This document shows positions 1 to 8,549 of a stretch of 64,000 nt of DNA, in pieces (within the stretch, counting starts at the first letter, position 1; each line of letters starts with the position of its first letter). Source of the DNA: Phosphitispora fastidiosa (GTDB lineage: Bacteria; Bacillota; Thermincolia; Thermincolales; UBA2595); the NCBI RefSeq assembly GCF_019008365.1, contig NZ_JAHHUL010000003.1:62001-126000 (forward strand). Direction: 5' to 3'. Made by a program: the position numbers and the translations under genes. The notes under the pieces are model-generated. The model was given only the letters and a program-made list of their open reading frames with translations, made no database searches and was not told where the DNA came from.

Positions 1-791
1 TGAGTACGGTTAGCAAAACCGCATAAAAAACTTACTTCACTAATGGAGTAACTCTTTGTTGCTAACAGACCTTTAGCTTTTTCAATTTTTAATTCTGTCA
101 GATACTCAAAAGGAGTTTTCCCGGTGTGCTTTTTAAATATACGTATAAAGTGATAGGGGCTGTAGTTTACAAAAGATGCCAGATCATCCAGTGAAAAATC
201 GGAACATAAGTGGCTTTGGAGAAATTCTTTGGCGCGTTTTACGGCCCTGATATCACTATATTCTTTGGGTCTCGAATCATTTGAAAGATTGTTACTTACA
301 TTTCTTAATAGGCTGACTGTGATTTGTGAATTAAGACTCTGGAGAACAAATTCATACCCGAGCTGCTTGTTTTCGGCCTCTTCCATAAATTGAAACACCA
401 GTCTGCTTATGTTAGGGTGCATATTAAAGGAGCCGTTATTATAGAATATGCCGCTTTTTCCTGAAAGTAAGTGGGAAAATTCTTTCATATAATCGGTTTG
501 AATAAAAATAGGTATAAAAGTCTCAACTGATTTTTCTTCATTAAACAGGTGAACCTGATCGGGATTTACAGGAAAGATTTTTTGCTGTTCCAGGTGATAT
601 TTCTTTTTTTCTACCACGGCTACAGGCATATTCCTTGCAGGAAGCAGAAATTTATAGCATCCAAATCCCTTGGGCTCTGAAAACACGTTTCTTGCTTTTA
701 AAATAGTTATTTTATCGCTGGAATACGTCTTTACTATATTTGGAATATCCGGAGGAAACTCTGTAAATAATTCTGTGGAATATAGCTTCAT
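1..791 (-). CDS. AraC-family transcriptional regulator, 3' end cut by window edge
   Basis: Reading the minus strand from the ATG at 791 gives an uninterrupted protein of about 263 residues that runs off the window start, so the C-terminus and stop are missing. The last ~100 residues match the AraC/XylS double helix-turn-helix: a first HTH with LDDLASFVNYSPYHFIRIFK, then the TPFEYL segment and a second helix pair containing ISEVSFLCGF. The N-terminal ~165 residues resemble an AraC_binding cupin-like sensor, but I cannot name a ligand. The gene diverges from the histidine kinase gene at 1050, and the shared 258-bp spacer could hold control sites for both. AraC assignment is sure from the HTH; the target is unknown. 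Confidence 0.88.
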   Translation of the reverse strand, partial: MKLYSTELFTEFPPDIPNIVKTYSSDKITILKARNVFSEPKGFGCYKFLLPARNMPVAVVEKKKYHLEQQKIFPVNPDQVHLFNEEKSVETFIPIFIQTDYMKEFSHLLSGKSGIFYNNGSFNMHPNISRLVFQFMEEAENKQLGYEFVLQSLNSQITVSLLRNVSNNLSNDSRPKEYSDIRAVKRAKEFLQSHLCSDFSLDDLASFVNYSPYHFIRIFKKHTGKTPFEYLTELKIEKAKGLLATKSYSISEVSFLCGFANRT

Positions 792-938
792 AGTATTCCC
801 CTGAGATTCAGACTTAATATTAATACCATTATATAGTAATTATGAAAACAATCAAGCTAAAGTACACAACCATTAACAATCTAGAGCACTCAGCCATTAA
901 CAATAATGAAACGAATTAGTGAAAAAGTGGCCGCTAAT

Positions 939-986
939 ATGGTATAATAATGGTGTATTTTGTCGAACAGGGCAAAATGCACCATT
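939..986 (+). promoter_or_regulatory. Extended -10 promoter with overlapping inverted repeat ahead of the kinase gene
   Basis: TG-G-TATAAT lies at 940-948. Immediately downstream is a 14-bp inverted repeat with one G.T position (949-962 and 973-986), followed by a T-rich stretch. Transcription would start inside the left arm, so the repeat suits an operator better than an attenuator. No good -35 was seen. The rest of 792-1049 shows nothing recognisable. Confidence 0.45.
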
Positions 987-1049
987 ACTTTTTCTATTCT
1001 AGTCAGAATCGAATATATGCTAAAAGGCGGTAAATAAGGGGGGGAGAAG

Positions 1050-2789
1050 ATGCAGTATCAGTATATTCCATACATCTGGCTTCTGATGGCGTCTGCAGTG
1101 ATCTCCCTGACCCTGGGTCTATTTGCACTGTCCAGGCGGCGTAATTCAAAAGGCGCTACAAGCTTTATACTCAGCATGCTTGTGGTGACAATATGGTCTT
1201 TAGCCAATGCCCTGGAAATGACAGCAACTGATTTTTCCACCAAGCTGTTCTGGGCTAATGTGCAGTATTTTGCTTATTGCTATTCCCCTGTAACGTTGCT
1301 GGCATTATGCATGCAATTCACCGGTTTTGACAGGTTGATTCAAAATAAAAAGGTTCTGTGGTTTGCAGTTATACCTACCATTATCTTAATGCTTGTATGG
1401 ACCGACGGATGGCACGGCCTGATGAGATATAATATGCATATGGACTACAGCGGACCCTTCCCGGTAATCGTGAAAAAATACGGGACTGTTTTTTTTATTC
1501 ATGCGGTATACTCACATTCTTTGAATTTAGCCGCAGGGGCAATTTTAATAAGGGCAGTATTTTTCCGGAATACGGTTTACCGGAAACAGGCAATTGCACT
1601 ACTCATTGGATTATGTTTAATCGAAATACCGAATATCTTGTATATTTCCGGTATCAGCCCAGTGGAACGGTTTGATATTACACCGGTATTCATTGGACCT
1701 TCCGGCTTGGTGATTGCATGGGGTATTTTTCGGCTTAAGCTGTTGGATTTGGTGCCATTAGCGCGCACCACAGTTATTGAGACAATGGATGCAGGTGTGA
1801 TGGTACTTGATTTACAGAACCGGGTATTGGACATCAATCCTGCCTTTGAAAAAATTGTTGGTTTATCTGCTTCCCAGATTTCGTCCCGGAGAGCAGACGA
1901 AGTCTGTGGTAAAATTCCCGAACTGGCTAAGGCTTGTATGGACAGCAACATTGCTGATACAGAGTTTTATATAAATACAAAGGGAACAACACGGGTTTAC
2001 GAGGTCCTGCTTTCTCCTCTTACCGACAGTAAGGGCATACTCATTGGGAGACTCGCAGTAACCTATGACATAACGGAAAAAAAACAGGCTCAGCAGGCAT
2101 TTTTAAAGCAGCAGCGTAAGCTTGCTGTCATTCAGGAGAGAGAGCGGATGGCCAGGGATATGCATGACAATTTGGGCCAGGTGCTGGGGTTCATCAATCT
2201 TCAGGCACAGGGCATCAGGCAGGAATTAATAAACGCCGGCATAGAAATTACAACACATAAGCTTAACAAACTGGTAGATGCCACCCAAGCCGCTCATCAT
2301 GAAATCAGGGAATATATTTGCAATGCAACGAATGCAGCAAAATTGGAAAAGGATTTTATTACTGAACTGGCTAAGGTTATTATCAGATTTGAGGAACAGA
2401 CCGGCTTAAGAGTAAAGCCTGATATCCCTATTGATTTTACCGCCCAGGATCTGGAACCCAATGTCCAGCTTAGTGTACTTAACATTGTCAAAGAAGCTTT
2501 GCACAATATCGGGAAACATGCCGGAGCTGACCATGTAAAAATAGCCTTTTCACTTGCCCGGGAGGAGTTGTCTGCCGCCATAGAGGATGATGGCAGGGGT
2601 TTTGATGTTTTTAATAGTCATAATGGGAATCAAACCAGGTTTGGATTGGACATAATGCGGGAGCGCGCGTTGGAGATAGGAGCTCAGCTGGACATTGAAT
2701 CAACGCCGGGGAAAGGGAGCCGGATTGTTTTGCGTGTACCCATCAGCAAGGGGGAGGGGAATAGAGATGAAACTGATGTTGGCAGATGA
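1050..2789 (+). CDS. Membrane sensor histidine kinase (7TM N-terminus, PAS, HisKA_3)
   Basis: 579 aa. The first ~230 residues hold about seven hydrophobic helices like the 7TM N-terminal region of Firmicutes sensor kinases. A PAS domain follows (~residues 240-345, starting near VIETMDAGVMVLDLQNRVLD). The dimerisation and phospho-acceptor helix is of the HisKA_3 (NarX/DegS/LiaS) type, with the His in RMARDMHDNLGQVLG (~residue 371), and a HATPase_c domain with N-box NIVKEALHNIGKHA and G-box DDGRGFD closes the protein. The ATG is preceded by a GGGGGGAGA ribosome site. The next gene, a NarL-type regulator, overlaps its 3' end, so kinase and regulator form one operon. The signal sensed is not evident; the large SLH gene just downstream is a plausible target. 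Confidence 0.93.
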   Translation: MQYQYIPYIWLLMASAVISLTLGLFALSRRRNSKGATSFILSMLVVTIWSLANALEMTATDFSTKLFWANVQYFAYCYSPVTLLALCMQFTGFDRLIQNKKVLWFAVIPTIILMLVWTDGWHGLMRYNMHMDYSGPFPVIVKKYGTVFFIHAVYSHSLNLAAGAILIRAVFFRNTVYRKQAIALLIGLCLIEIPNILYISGISPVERFDITPVFIGPSGLVIAWGIFRLKLLDLVPLARTTVIETMDAGVMVLDLQNRVLDINPAFEKIVGLSASQISSRRADEVCGKIPELAKACMDSNIADTEFYINTKGTTRVYEVLLSPLTDSKGILIGRLAVTYDITEKKQAQQAFLKQQRKLAVIQERERMARDMHDNLGQVLGFINLQAQGIRQELINAGIEITTHKLNKLVDATQAAHHEIREYICNATNAAKLEKDFITELAKVIIRFEEQTGLRVKPDIPIDFTAQDLEPNVQLSVLNIVKEALHNIGKHAGADHVKIAFSLAREELSAAIEDDGRGFDVFNSHNGNQTRFGLDIMRERALEIGAQLDIESTPGKGSRIVLRVPISKGEGNRDETDVGR

Positions 2790-3441
2790 CCATCCTTTAT
2801 TCCTGGAAGGCCTGCAATACCTTCTGGAAACTCATGGTATTCAGGTTGCCGGTGTGGCCAAAGATGGTAAAGAAGCGGTTGTTCAAGCCCGGATGCTTCA
2901 GCCGGATATTATCCTGATGGATATTAAGATGCCTGTGTGCAGTGGAATGGATGCCTTGAAGCTGATTAAGGCGGAAATGCCTGAAATTAAAATTGTTATG
3001 CTGACAACTTCGGAGGAGGATGAAGATCTCTTTGATGCAGTCAAATATGGCGCCTCAGGATACCTTTTGAAAAGCACTAATGCCCGGGAGCTTGTGGACA
3101 TGCTGTCTGACCTGGAAAAAGGAGAGGTTCCTCTGTCACCGGGCCTGGGTATCCGGTTGTTAAAAGAATTCAAACCTAGTGGAGCATATGACAATAATGC
3201 CTCACCTCAAAGGTCAGAGGAAGCTAAGAGGGTACAGCTCACCGAACGGCAGTTGGAAATACTGGAAATGGTAGCCAGGGGGATAACCTATAAAGAAGCG
3301 GGGGATGCCCTGGGACTTACAGAACGGACTGTAAAATACCATATGGGAAGAATTATTGAGCTGCTGCAGTTGGAAAACAGGGCTCAGGTGATTGCCTATG
3401 CAGCCCGGATGGGGCTGGTAAAGTACAGGACTCTTGAATAA
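2767..3441 (+). CDS. NarL/LuxR-type response regulator
   Basis: 224 aa from the ATG at 2767, chosen because GGGAGGGG lies just upstream and the receiver fold begins exactly there (MKLMLADDHPLFLEG). Receiver domain ~1-120: acidic pair D7/D8, phospho-acceptor D52 in ILMDIKMP, T/S and K switch residues present (LTTSEE, YLLKS). LuxR-type HTH at ~158-220 (LTERQLEILEMVARGITYKEAG, then TVKYHMGRI). It overlaps the kinase gene by 23 bp, a translationally coupled two-component operon. The palindrome TGTAC-N4-GTACA lies 29 bp after its stop and again at ~7.04 kb, so these are candidate binding sites for this protein, an inference from position only. Confidence 0.94.
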   Translation: MKLMLADDHPLFLEGLQYLLETHGIQVAGVAKDGKEAVVQARMLQPDIILMDIKMPVCSGMDALKLIKAEMPEIKIVMLTTSEEDEDLFDAVKYGASGYLLKSTNARELVDMLSDLEKGEVPLSPGLGIRLLKEFKPSGAYDNNASPQRSEEAKRVQLTERQLEILEMVARGITYKEAGDALGLTERTVKYHMGRIIELLQLENRAQVIAYAARMGLVKYRTLE

Positions 3442-3468
3442 AGGGACTGTACTTTTTTTATGTGGAGA

Positions 3469-3503
3469 CTGTACTTTGGTACATTGTTACAAAAGAGCGA
3501 AAA
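3469..3503. repeat. 35-bp direct repeat, copy 1, containing TGTAC-N4-GTACA
   Basis: Identical over 35 bases to 7034-7068. It contains the perfect short dyad TGTAC TTTG GTACA and then a GTTACAAAAGAGCG segment. A partial copy (GACTGTACTTT) also sits at 3445-3455. Located ~70 bp before the SLH gene start, it may be an operator or the footprint of an old duplication or insertion. Confidence 0.8.
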
Positions 3504-3572
3504 ATATATAATTATGGTGAAATCTCTATATATAACAGAGATTTTGTAGAAATATATGTCAGGGGGGATTTC

Positions 3573-6500
3573 ATGAAGAGGAAAGCATTGGTTTTTCTGC
3601 TATCTGCAGCCTTGGTTATTGCCATGCTGCCAACAGTAGTATTTGCCGCAGGATTTGCTGATATGCCAAATGACTGGTCCACACAAGCTCTTGAAAATGC
3701 AGTTGCAAATGGTTTGCTCACAGGGGCAGATGGAAAACTTATGCCAAAAAACAATTTAACCAGGGCGCAAATGGCGGTGATTATCAACCGTGCTTTTGGC
3801 GCAGAGCAGCAGGCTTCGTTAAATAGCTACACTGATGTGGCCTCCGGCGCGTGGTACTATGCCGATATGGCCAAGGCGGTGCAGATGAAAACATTTGTCG
3901 GGAGCGGCGGCAGGTTGAATCCTGAAAGCAATATTACTCGGGAGGAAGCCTTTGTGGTGCTTGCCCGTGCCTTCGAACTGGCAGGCAGTGCAGACAGTAC
4001 GCTTGACAGATTTGCGGACAAATCTGCCATCAGCAGTTGGGCCAAAGACGGCATTGCATCACTTGCATCAGCAGGTTATGCCGCCGGCTCTAACGGCCGG
4101 CTGAATCCAAAACAGAACATTACCCGGGCTGAATTCGCCCAGATTATGGACAACCTTTTAAAGAGCTACATCAAAACCGCAGGCACCTATACAGAGGTCT
4201 CAGATGGCAACGTCATGATTAACGCTGCCGAGGTAACCCTTAAAGATGTTACGGTAAAGGGCGATTTAATAATTGGCGACGGCGTCGGTGACGGCAATAT
4301 TATTCTTGATAATGTCAAGGTAACGGGAAGAACGGTGGTTCGCGGCGGTGGCGTTAACTCCATAAGGATTATCGGAGGCAGCGAAATTGCCAGTGTAATT
4401 ATATCCAAGGTTAACGGAAATGTCCGTGTCGTTACCGAGAGCGGCGCGATGGTAGAAGCAGTATATATTGATGATGGTAAAGATGATGTTGTTATCGAGG
4501 GTAATATTGGCAGTATCGAAGTTGCTGCTTCCAATGTTCCCGTTGTCATTCAAAACGCAGTGGTTACAAGTGTGACAGTAACCGCCCCGGACGCAAGCCT
4601 CACTGTTGGCAGCGCCGCAACGGTAACTACGGTTTCTGCAACTCAGGCGGCCCGGGGTGCGACAATTACTGCGGGTAATGGTGCAACCATTACCAACGTC
4701 AACACAGCAGCTCAGAACACAACGGTTGGCGGTACAGGGACAGTCAAAAATGCAAACATAGAGGGAGATAACTCCAGTATAAATACGGTAGGGACAAAAA
4801 TTAAGGTTGGGACAAATATAAGCGGCACTAAAGTTGTCGGTGAATTAGTTGTTGGGGGTACAGCAGGTACATCGATCTCCACCGGAGGTATAGCTGCACC
4901 TTCCACAAGCAGTGGCAGCAGCGGTTCATCAAGTGTAGCTGTTGTTTCCATCAGTGTTACCGGTGAAGGTGGTGCAGCCACTGTTGTCAATGGTGGTACC
5001 TTACAGCTAAATGCAGCTGTAGCGCCGGAGAATGCAACAGATAAGACGGTAACATGGAGTGTGGCAACATTAGTATATGGCACAGCAACAGTTGACACAA
5101 CCGGATTATTGACCGGGACCGGAGATGGAACAGTACTGGTAACAGCAGCTAATGATGCTTCCAGTGTGACAGGGACTTTGGAAGTTACAGTAGTTACAGT
5201 TGACAAAACTGCCCTCACAGCAGCAATTACAACAGAAGTAGGAGCAGATCATGCGAACCCGGTATATGAGTTGACCCAGGCTGATTATACAGCAGAGAGC
5301 TGGACTGCCTATGCAGATGCCATTACAGCAGCGATAGCTGTGGAAGCAGATGTCAATGCAGTACAAAGTGAAGTAGATGCAGCGATAGCACCAATTGGCA
5401 CCGCTAGAGCAGCGCTGGTATTTGCAGGTCAGGCTGACCTTGACATAGCAGAAGCAGCTGCGGCAGGTTTAACCCAAACAGATTATTCGGCAGCCTCATG
5501 GGCGGTCCTCACTGACGCATTGGCATTAGCGGAAACGACAAATGCATTGGTGGTTGATAAGACTACAGCAATCAATAATGCGATAGCAGCCCTTGTGTTT
5601 GCCGGTCAGGCAGACCTGGATACAGCAGAAGCAGCTGCGGCAGGTTTAACACAGGGACATTACACAGCAGCCTCATGGACAGTTCTTACAACTGCATTGG
5701 CTTTACCGGCAACAACAAATGCAGAGGTAGAAACCAAGACTGCAGCAATCAATGATGCGATATCAGGGCTGGTGTTTGCGAACCAGGCAGCCCTGGCTAC
5801 AGCAGTGACAGCAGCCCAGGCAAAGGCAGAAAGCGATTACTCAGCAGCAAGCTGGGCATCATTTATCGGTGCAAGGACAACCGCCCTGGCAATGCCTGAA
5901 ACGACCTATGCAGAAGTGGATGCCAAAATAACCGCTCTCAATGATGCCATGGCAGAGTTGGCAGTGGATAAAACTGCCCTCACAGCAGCAATTACAGCAG
6001 AAGTGGGAGCAGATCATGCGAACCCGGTATATGCACTGACTCAGGCTGATTATACGGCGGCCGGCTGGACAGTCTATGCAGATGCCATCACAGCAGCCAT
6101 AGCTGTGGAAGCAGATGTCAATGCAGTACAAAGTGAAGTGGATGCAGCGATAGCACCAATTGGCACCGCTAAAGCAGCACTGGTATTTGCCGGACAGGCT
6201 GACCTTGACATAGCAGAAGCAGCTGCGGCAGGTTTAACCCAAACAGATTATTCGGCAGCCTCATGGGCAGTCCTCACTGACGCATTGGCATTAGCGGAAA
6301 CGACAAATGCATTGGTGGTTGCCAAAACTACTGCAATCAATGATGCCATCGCAGCGTTATCAGTAGATAAATCGGCCCTCACAGCGGCAATAACAGCTGA
6401 AGTGGGAGCAGATCATGCAAATCCTGTATATGTATTGACTCAGGCGGAGTACACAACAGCCAGCTGGACAGCCTATGCAAACGCCATCACGGCAGCCATA

Positions 6501-6959
6501 GCTGTGGAAGCAGATGCAAATGCAGTACAGTCAGCAATAGATGCGGCAGAAGATGCAATCACATCAGCAAAGGCAGCACTCGAACTGCTTACCTACACCA
6601 TAAGCGTAGATAATATGGAAGATCCAGTGATGCTGAGCGGTCAGTATGGCTGCATCTCCACTTATACAGCGGCAGATTATGGGCGTTTGTGGGTAATAAG
6701 TAAAACAGGAACCGGGGACATAACTAATCTGGATGCAGCATTGAGTGGAGCTAATCCGGAAGCATTTACACTATATAAAGAAGATAACTGGGGGAATTAT
6801 TGGACTTCAACGTTAACTGACAGTTCGCCGGGCACGTATCTTGGATTGAGGCCTAATGAAGGGTTGGCAGGGGGAACGTATACAGCAACAGTCACCATAA
6901 CTGCAGATCATGGGGTAAGTTTATCCTTTGGTGTAAACTTTATTGTAGTGGAAGTTTAA
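3573..6959 (+). CDS. Large S-layer-anchored surface protein: 3 SLH, beta-solenoid, Big_2, FIVAR repeats
   Basis: 1128 aa. The ATG at 3573 follows AGGGGGG and starts a clear signal peptide (MKRKALVFLLSAALVIAMLP...VFA). Three SLH domains occupy ~residues 25-205 and should bind pyruvylated secondary cell-wall polymer. They are followed by a Gly/Val/Asn-rich region of short beta repeats (~210-440), a Ser/Gly linker, a Big_2-like Ig domain (~455-545; LTGTGDGTVLVTA), and then several FIVAR-type helical modules (~545-1010; VDKTALTAAI, YTAASWTVL, INDAI patterns). The end is a ~120-aa beta-rich domain. The FIVAR block contains a ~380-bp DNA repeat at 765-bp offset with very high identity. Likely role: adhesion or envelope structure. 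It is codirectional with the upstream two-component pair and followed by a strong terminator. Confidence 0.9.
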   Translation: MKRKALVFLLSAALVIAMLPTVVFAAGFADMPNDWSTQALENAVANGLLTGADGKLMPKNNLTRAQMAVIINRAFGAEQQASLNSYTDVASGAWYYADMAKAVQMKTFVGSGGRLNPESNITREEAFVVLARAFELAGSADSTLDRFADKSAISSWAKDGIASLASAGYAAGSNGRLNPKQNITRAEFAQIMDNLLKSYIKTAGTYTEVSDGNVMINAAEVTLKDVTVKGDLIIGDGVGDGNIILDNVKVTGRTVVRGGGVNSIRIIGGSEIASVIISKVNGNVRVVTESGAMVEAVYIDDGKDDVVIEGNIGSIEVAASNVPVVIQNAVVTSVTVTAPDASLTVGSAATVTTVSATQAARGATITAGNGATITNVNTAAQNTTVGGTGTVKNANIEGDNSSINTVGTKIKVGTNISGTKVVGELVVGGTAGTSISTGGIAAPSTSSGSSGSSSVAVVSISVTGEGGAATVVNGGTLQLNAAVAPENATDKTVTWSVATLVYGTATVDTTGLLTGTGDGTVLVTAANDASSVTGTLEVTVVTVDKTALTAAITTEVGADHANPVYELTQADYTAESWTAYADAITAAIAVEADVNAVQSEVDAAIAPIGTARAALVFAGQADLDIAEAAAAGLTQTDYSAASWAVLTDALALAETTNALVVDKTTAINNAIAALVFAGQADLDTAEAAAAGLTQGHYTAASWTVLTTALALPATTNAEVETKTAAINDAISGLVFANQAALATAVTAAQAKAESDYSAASWASFIGARTTALAMPETTYAEVDAKITALNDAMAELAVDKTALTAAITAEVGADHANPVYALTQADYTAAGWTVYADAITAAIAVEADVNAVQSEVDAAIAPIGTAKAALVFAGQADLDIAEAAAAGLTQTDYSAASWAVLTDALALAETTNALVVAKTTAINDAIAALSVDKSALTAAITAEVGADHANPVYVLTQAEYTTASWTAYANAITAAIAVEADANAVQSAIDAAEDAITSAKAALELLTYTISVDNMEDPVMLSGQYGCISTYTAADYGRLWVISKTGTGDITNLDAALSGANPEAFTLYKEDNWGNYWTSTLTDSSPGTYLGLRPNEGLAGGTYTATVTITADHGVSLSFGVNFIVVEV
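5199..6345 (+). repeat. Long near-identical repeats inside the FIVAR region
   Basis: The segment starting at 5199 is repeated starting at 5964 (offset 765 bp, in frame) for about 380 bp with few differences. A third, shorter and more diverged copy starts at ~6361. Such repeats allow in-frame copy-number change by recombination. Confidence 0.8.
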
Positions 6960-6984
6960 TAATTTGGTGACAGAACGATCACAG

Positions 6985-7024
6985 AACGCTAGGCAATTTT
7001 TGCCTGGCGTTTCCTCTTTTTTTG
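6985..7024 (+). terminator. Intrinsic terminator after the SLH gene
   Basis: 12-bp stem (6985-6996 with 7000-7011, one T.G position), three-base loop, then TTCCTCTTTTTTT. It lies 26 bp after the stop of the SLH gene. Confidence 0.85.
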
Positions 7025-7033
7025 TTGGGATGC

Positions 7034-7068
7034 CTGTACTTTGGTACATTGTTACAAAAGAGCGAAAA
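7034..7068. repeat. 35-bp direct repeat, copy 2
   Basis: Exact second copy of 3469-3503, again with TGTAC-N4-GTACA. It lies ~50 bp before the decayed ABC-F reading frame, in the position an operator would take. Confidence 0.8.
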
Positions 7069-7117
7069 TAATTTTCAAAGTATCTGAGACTTAAGAATAT
7101 CATGGTTGAGTACCGGC

Positions 7118-8475
7118 AAAATCGAGAATATAAACGGAAAAGTAGATAAACAGGATAAAATCGGGCTTATTGGGGTGAACGGTATTGGGAAAACCACACT
7201 TGTTAAACTTAAAACAAAGGTACTTAAGCAGGTTAAACAAGACATTACTGGTGATATCCCATGACCGGTTTTTCCTCGATAGGGTTGTGAATAAAATATG
7301 GGAATTAACCTCAACAGGCCTGAAGCCATATGAAGGCAATTACAGCGACTATAGAATTCAGAAGGAAATTGAACTTAATTACCAGGGAGTATCAGAAGCA
7401 GCAGTCGAGAATACTGAGTCTGGAAAAAATGATTGCTGCCAGAAAGAATTGGTTTGCCAGCGCCCATAATGCAGCAGGGCAGAATGATTTTTACAGGTCG
7501 AAGGCAAAAAAGCATACCAGTGTTATCAAGGCTAAGGAAAGAGAACTGGAGCGCCTGGAAAATAAAAAAATTGATAAGCCTGAGAAAACAGTGACACCTG
7601 CCTTTGATATTATTAACAAAAACATTATCATAAAAAAACTGCCTCCTGTACTGGTGCGGACAGCGAAGGTCAGTAAAGCCTTCGGAGAACGGACAATATT
7701 TAAAAATATTTCGGTCAATATCAGGCGTGGCGATAAAATAGCACTGCTTGGCTCCAATGGTTCAGGTAAAACTACTTTACTGAAGATTATAAACAATACT
7801 GATGCAGACTACGAAGGTTCTGTGACGGTAAACCCCTCTGTTAGAATAGGATGTTTTGCCCAGGAGCTTGATAATTTAAATCATGCAGCCACTGTTATTG
7901 ACGATGTTTTATCAACTGGGGCGACAGTTGGCGAAGCGCGGCTGCTCTTGGCATGTTTGCTCTTCAGAGGGGATGACGTTAATAAAAGAATCGGCAGTCT
8001 AAGTATGGGAGAGCAGTGTAGAACAGCCATGGCCAAATTAATTTTGTCAGGAGCTAATCTGCTCATTCTGGACGAGCCTACCAACTATATGGATATTGTT
8101 TCTAAGGAGAAGATTGAAGAGGTCCTGGAGGATTTCAGGGGAACTGTGCTTTTTGTTTCTCACGACAGGTACTTTACCGGAAGAATAGCTAATCGCATTT
8201 TTGAAATCCGGGACCAGACTGTAAGGTGCTATGAAGGAAATTATGATTATTATTTATCAAAAAGCCGGCATGAGCAGATGAATGCCAATACAGATGGGGA
8301 CTTGAATCAAATAAGTGATAATATCCGGCGTCTGGAATGCCAACTGGCTTTTATAAGTGGAAAACTGGCCGAGCCTGCGGAAGAAGTAGTAAAAGAACAT
8401 TTGAATGCTGAATTTATAAAGGTTGCCAGAGAACTTAATCAATATAAAGAGACCGTCAAAAGACTGCAAAAGTAA
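7118..8475 (+). pseudogene. Decayed ABC-F ATPase (ribosome-protection type), first NBD deleted and frameshifted
   Basis: Homology to ABC-F proteins runs through three reading frames. From 7118 one frame gives KIGLIGVNGIGKTTLVKL (Walker A of NBD1). A second frame (from ~7220) resumes at the H-loop region LLVISHDRFFLDRVVNKIWEL, so the Q-loop, signature and Walker B of NBD1 are gone. Near 7385 the frame changes again. The third frame (an open frame 7330-8475, up to 381 aa) keeps the charged linker and a complete NBD2: LLGSNGSGKTTLLKI, signature LSMGEQ, Walker B LLILDEPTN, H-loop VSHDRYFTGRI. ABC-F proteins need both NBDs, so function is doubtful although the NBD2 frame is long and intact. Subfamily (Lsa/Msr/Vga or housekeeping) not determined. 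Confidence 0.85.
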
Positions 8476-8549
8476 TTTCTAAAGAGGGAATTTGGATGGT
8501 CTCAAAGAAATATACTGATTGAATCTGGAGTGGGGGGTGTGCTTGAACA

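Noticed and set aside
4187-4549. Minus-strand frames in the SLH/FIVAR gene (also 4712-5218)
   Set aside because: Shadows of a low-complexity Val/Thr/Ala-rich sense protein.
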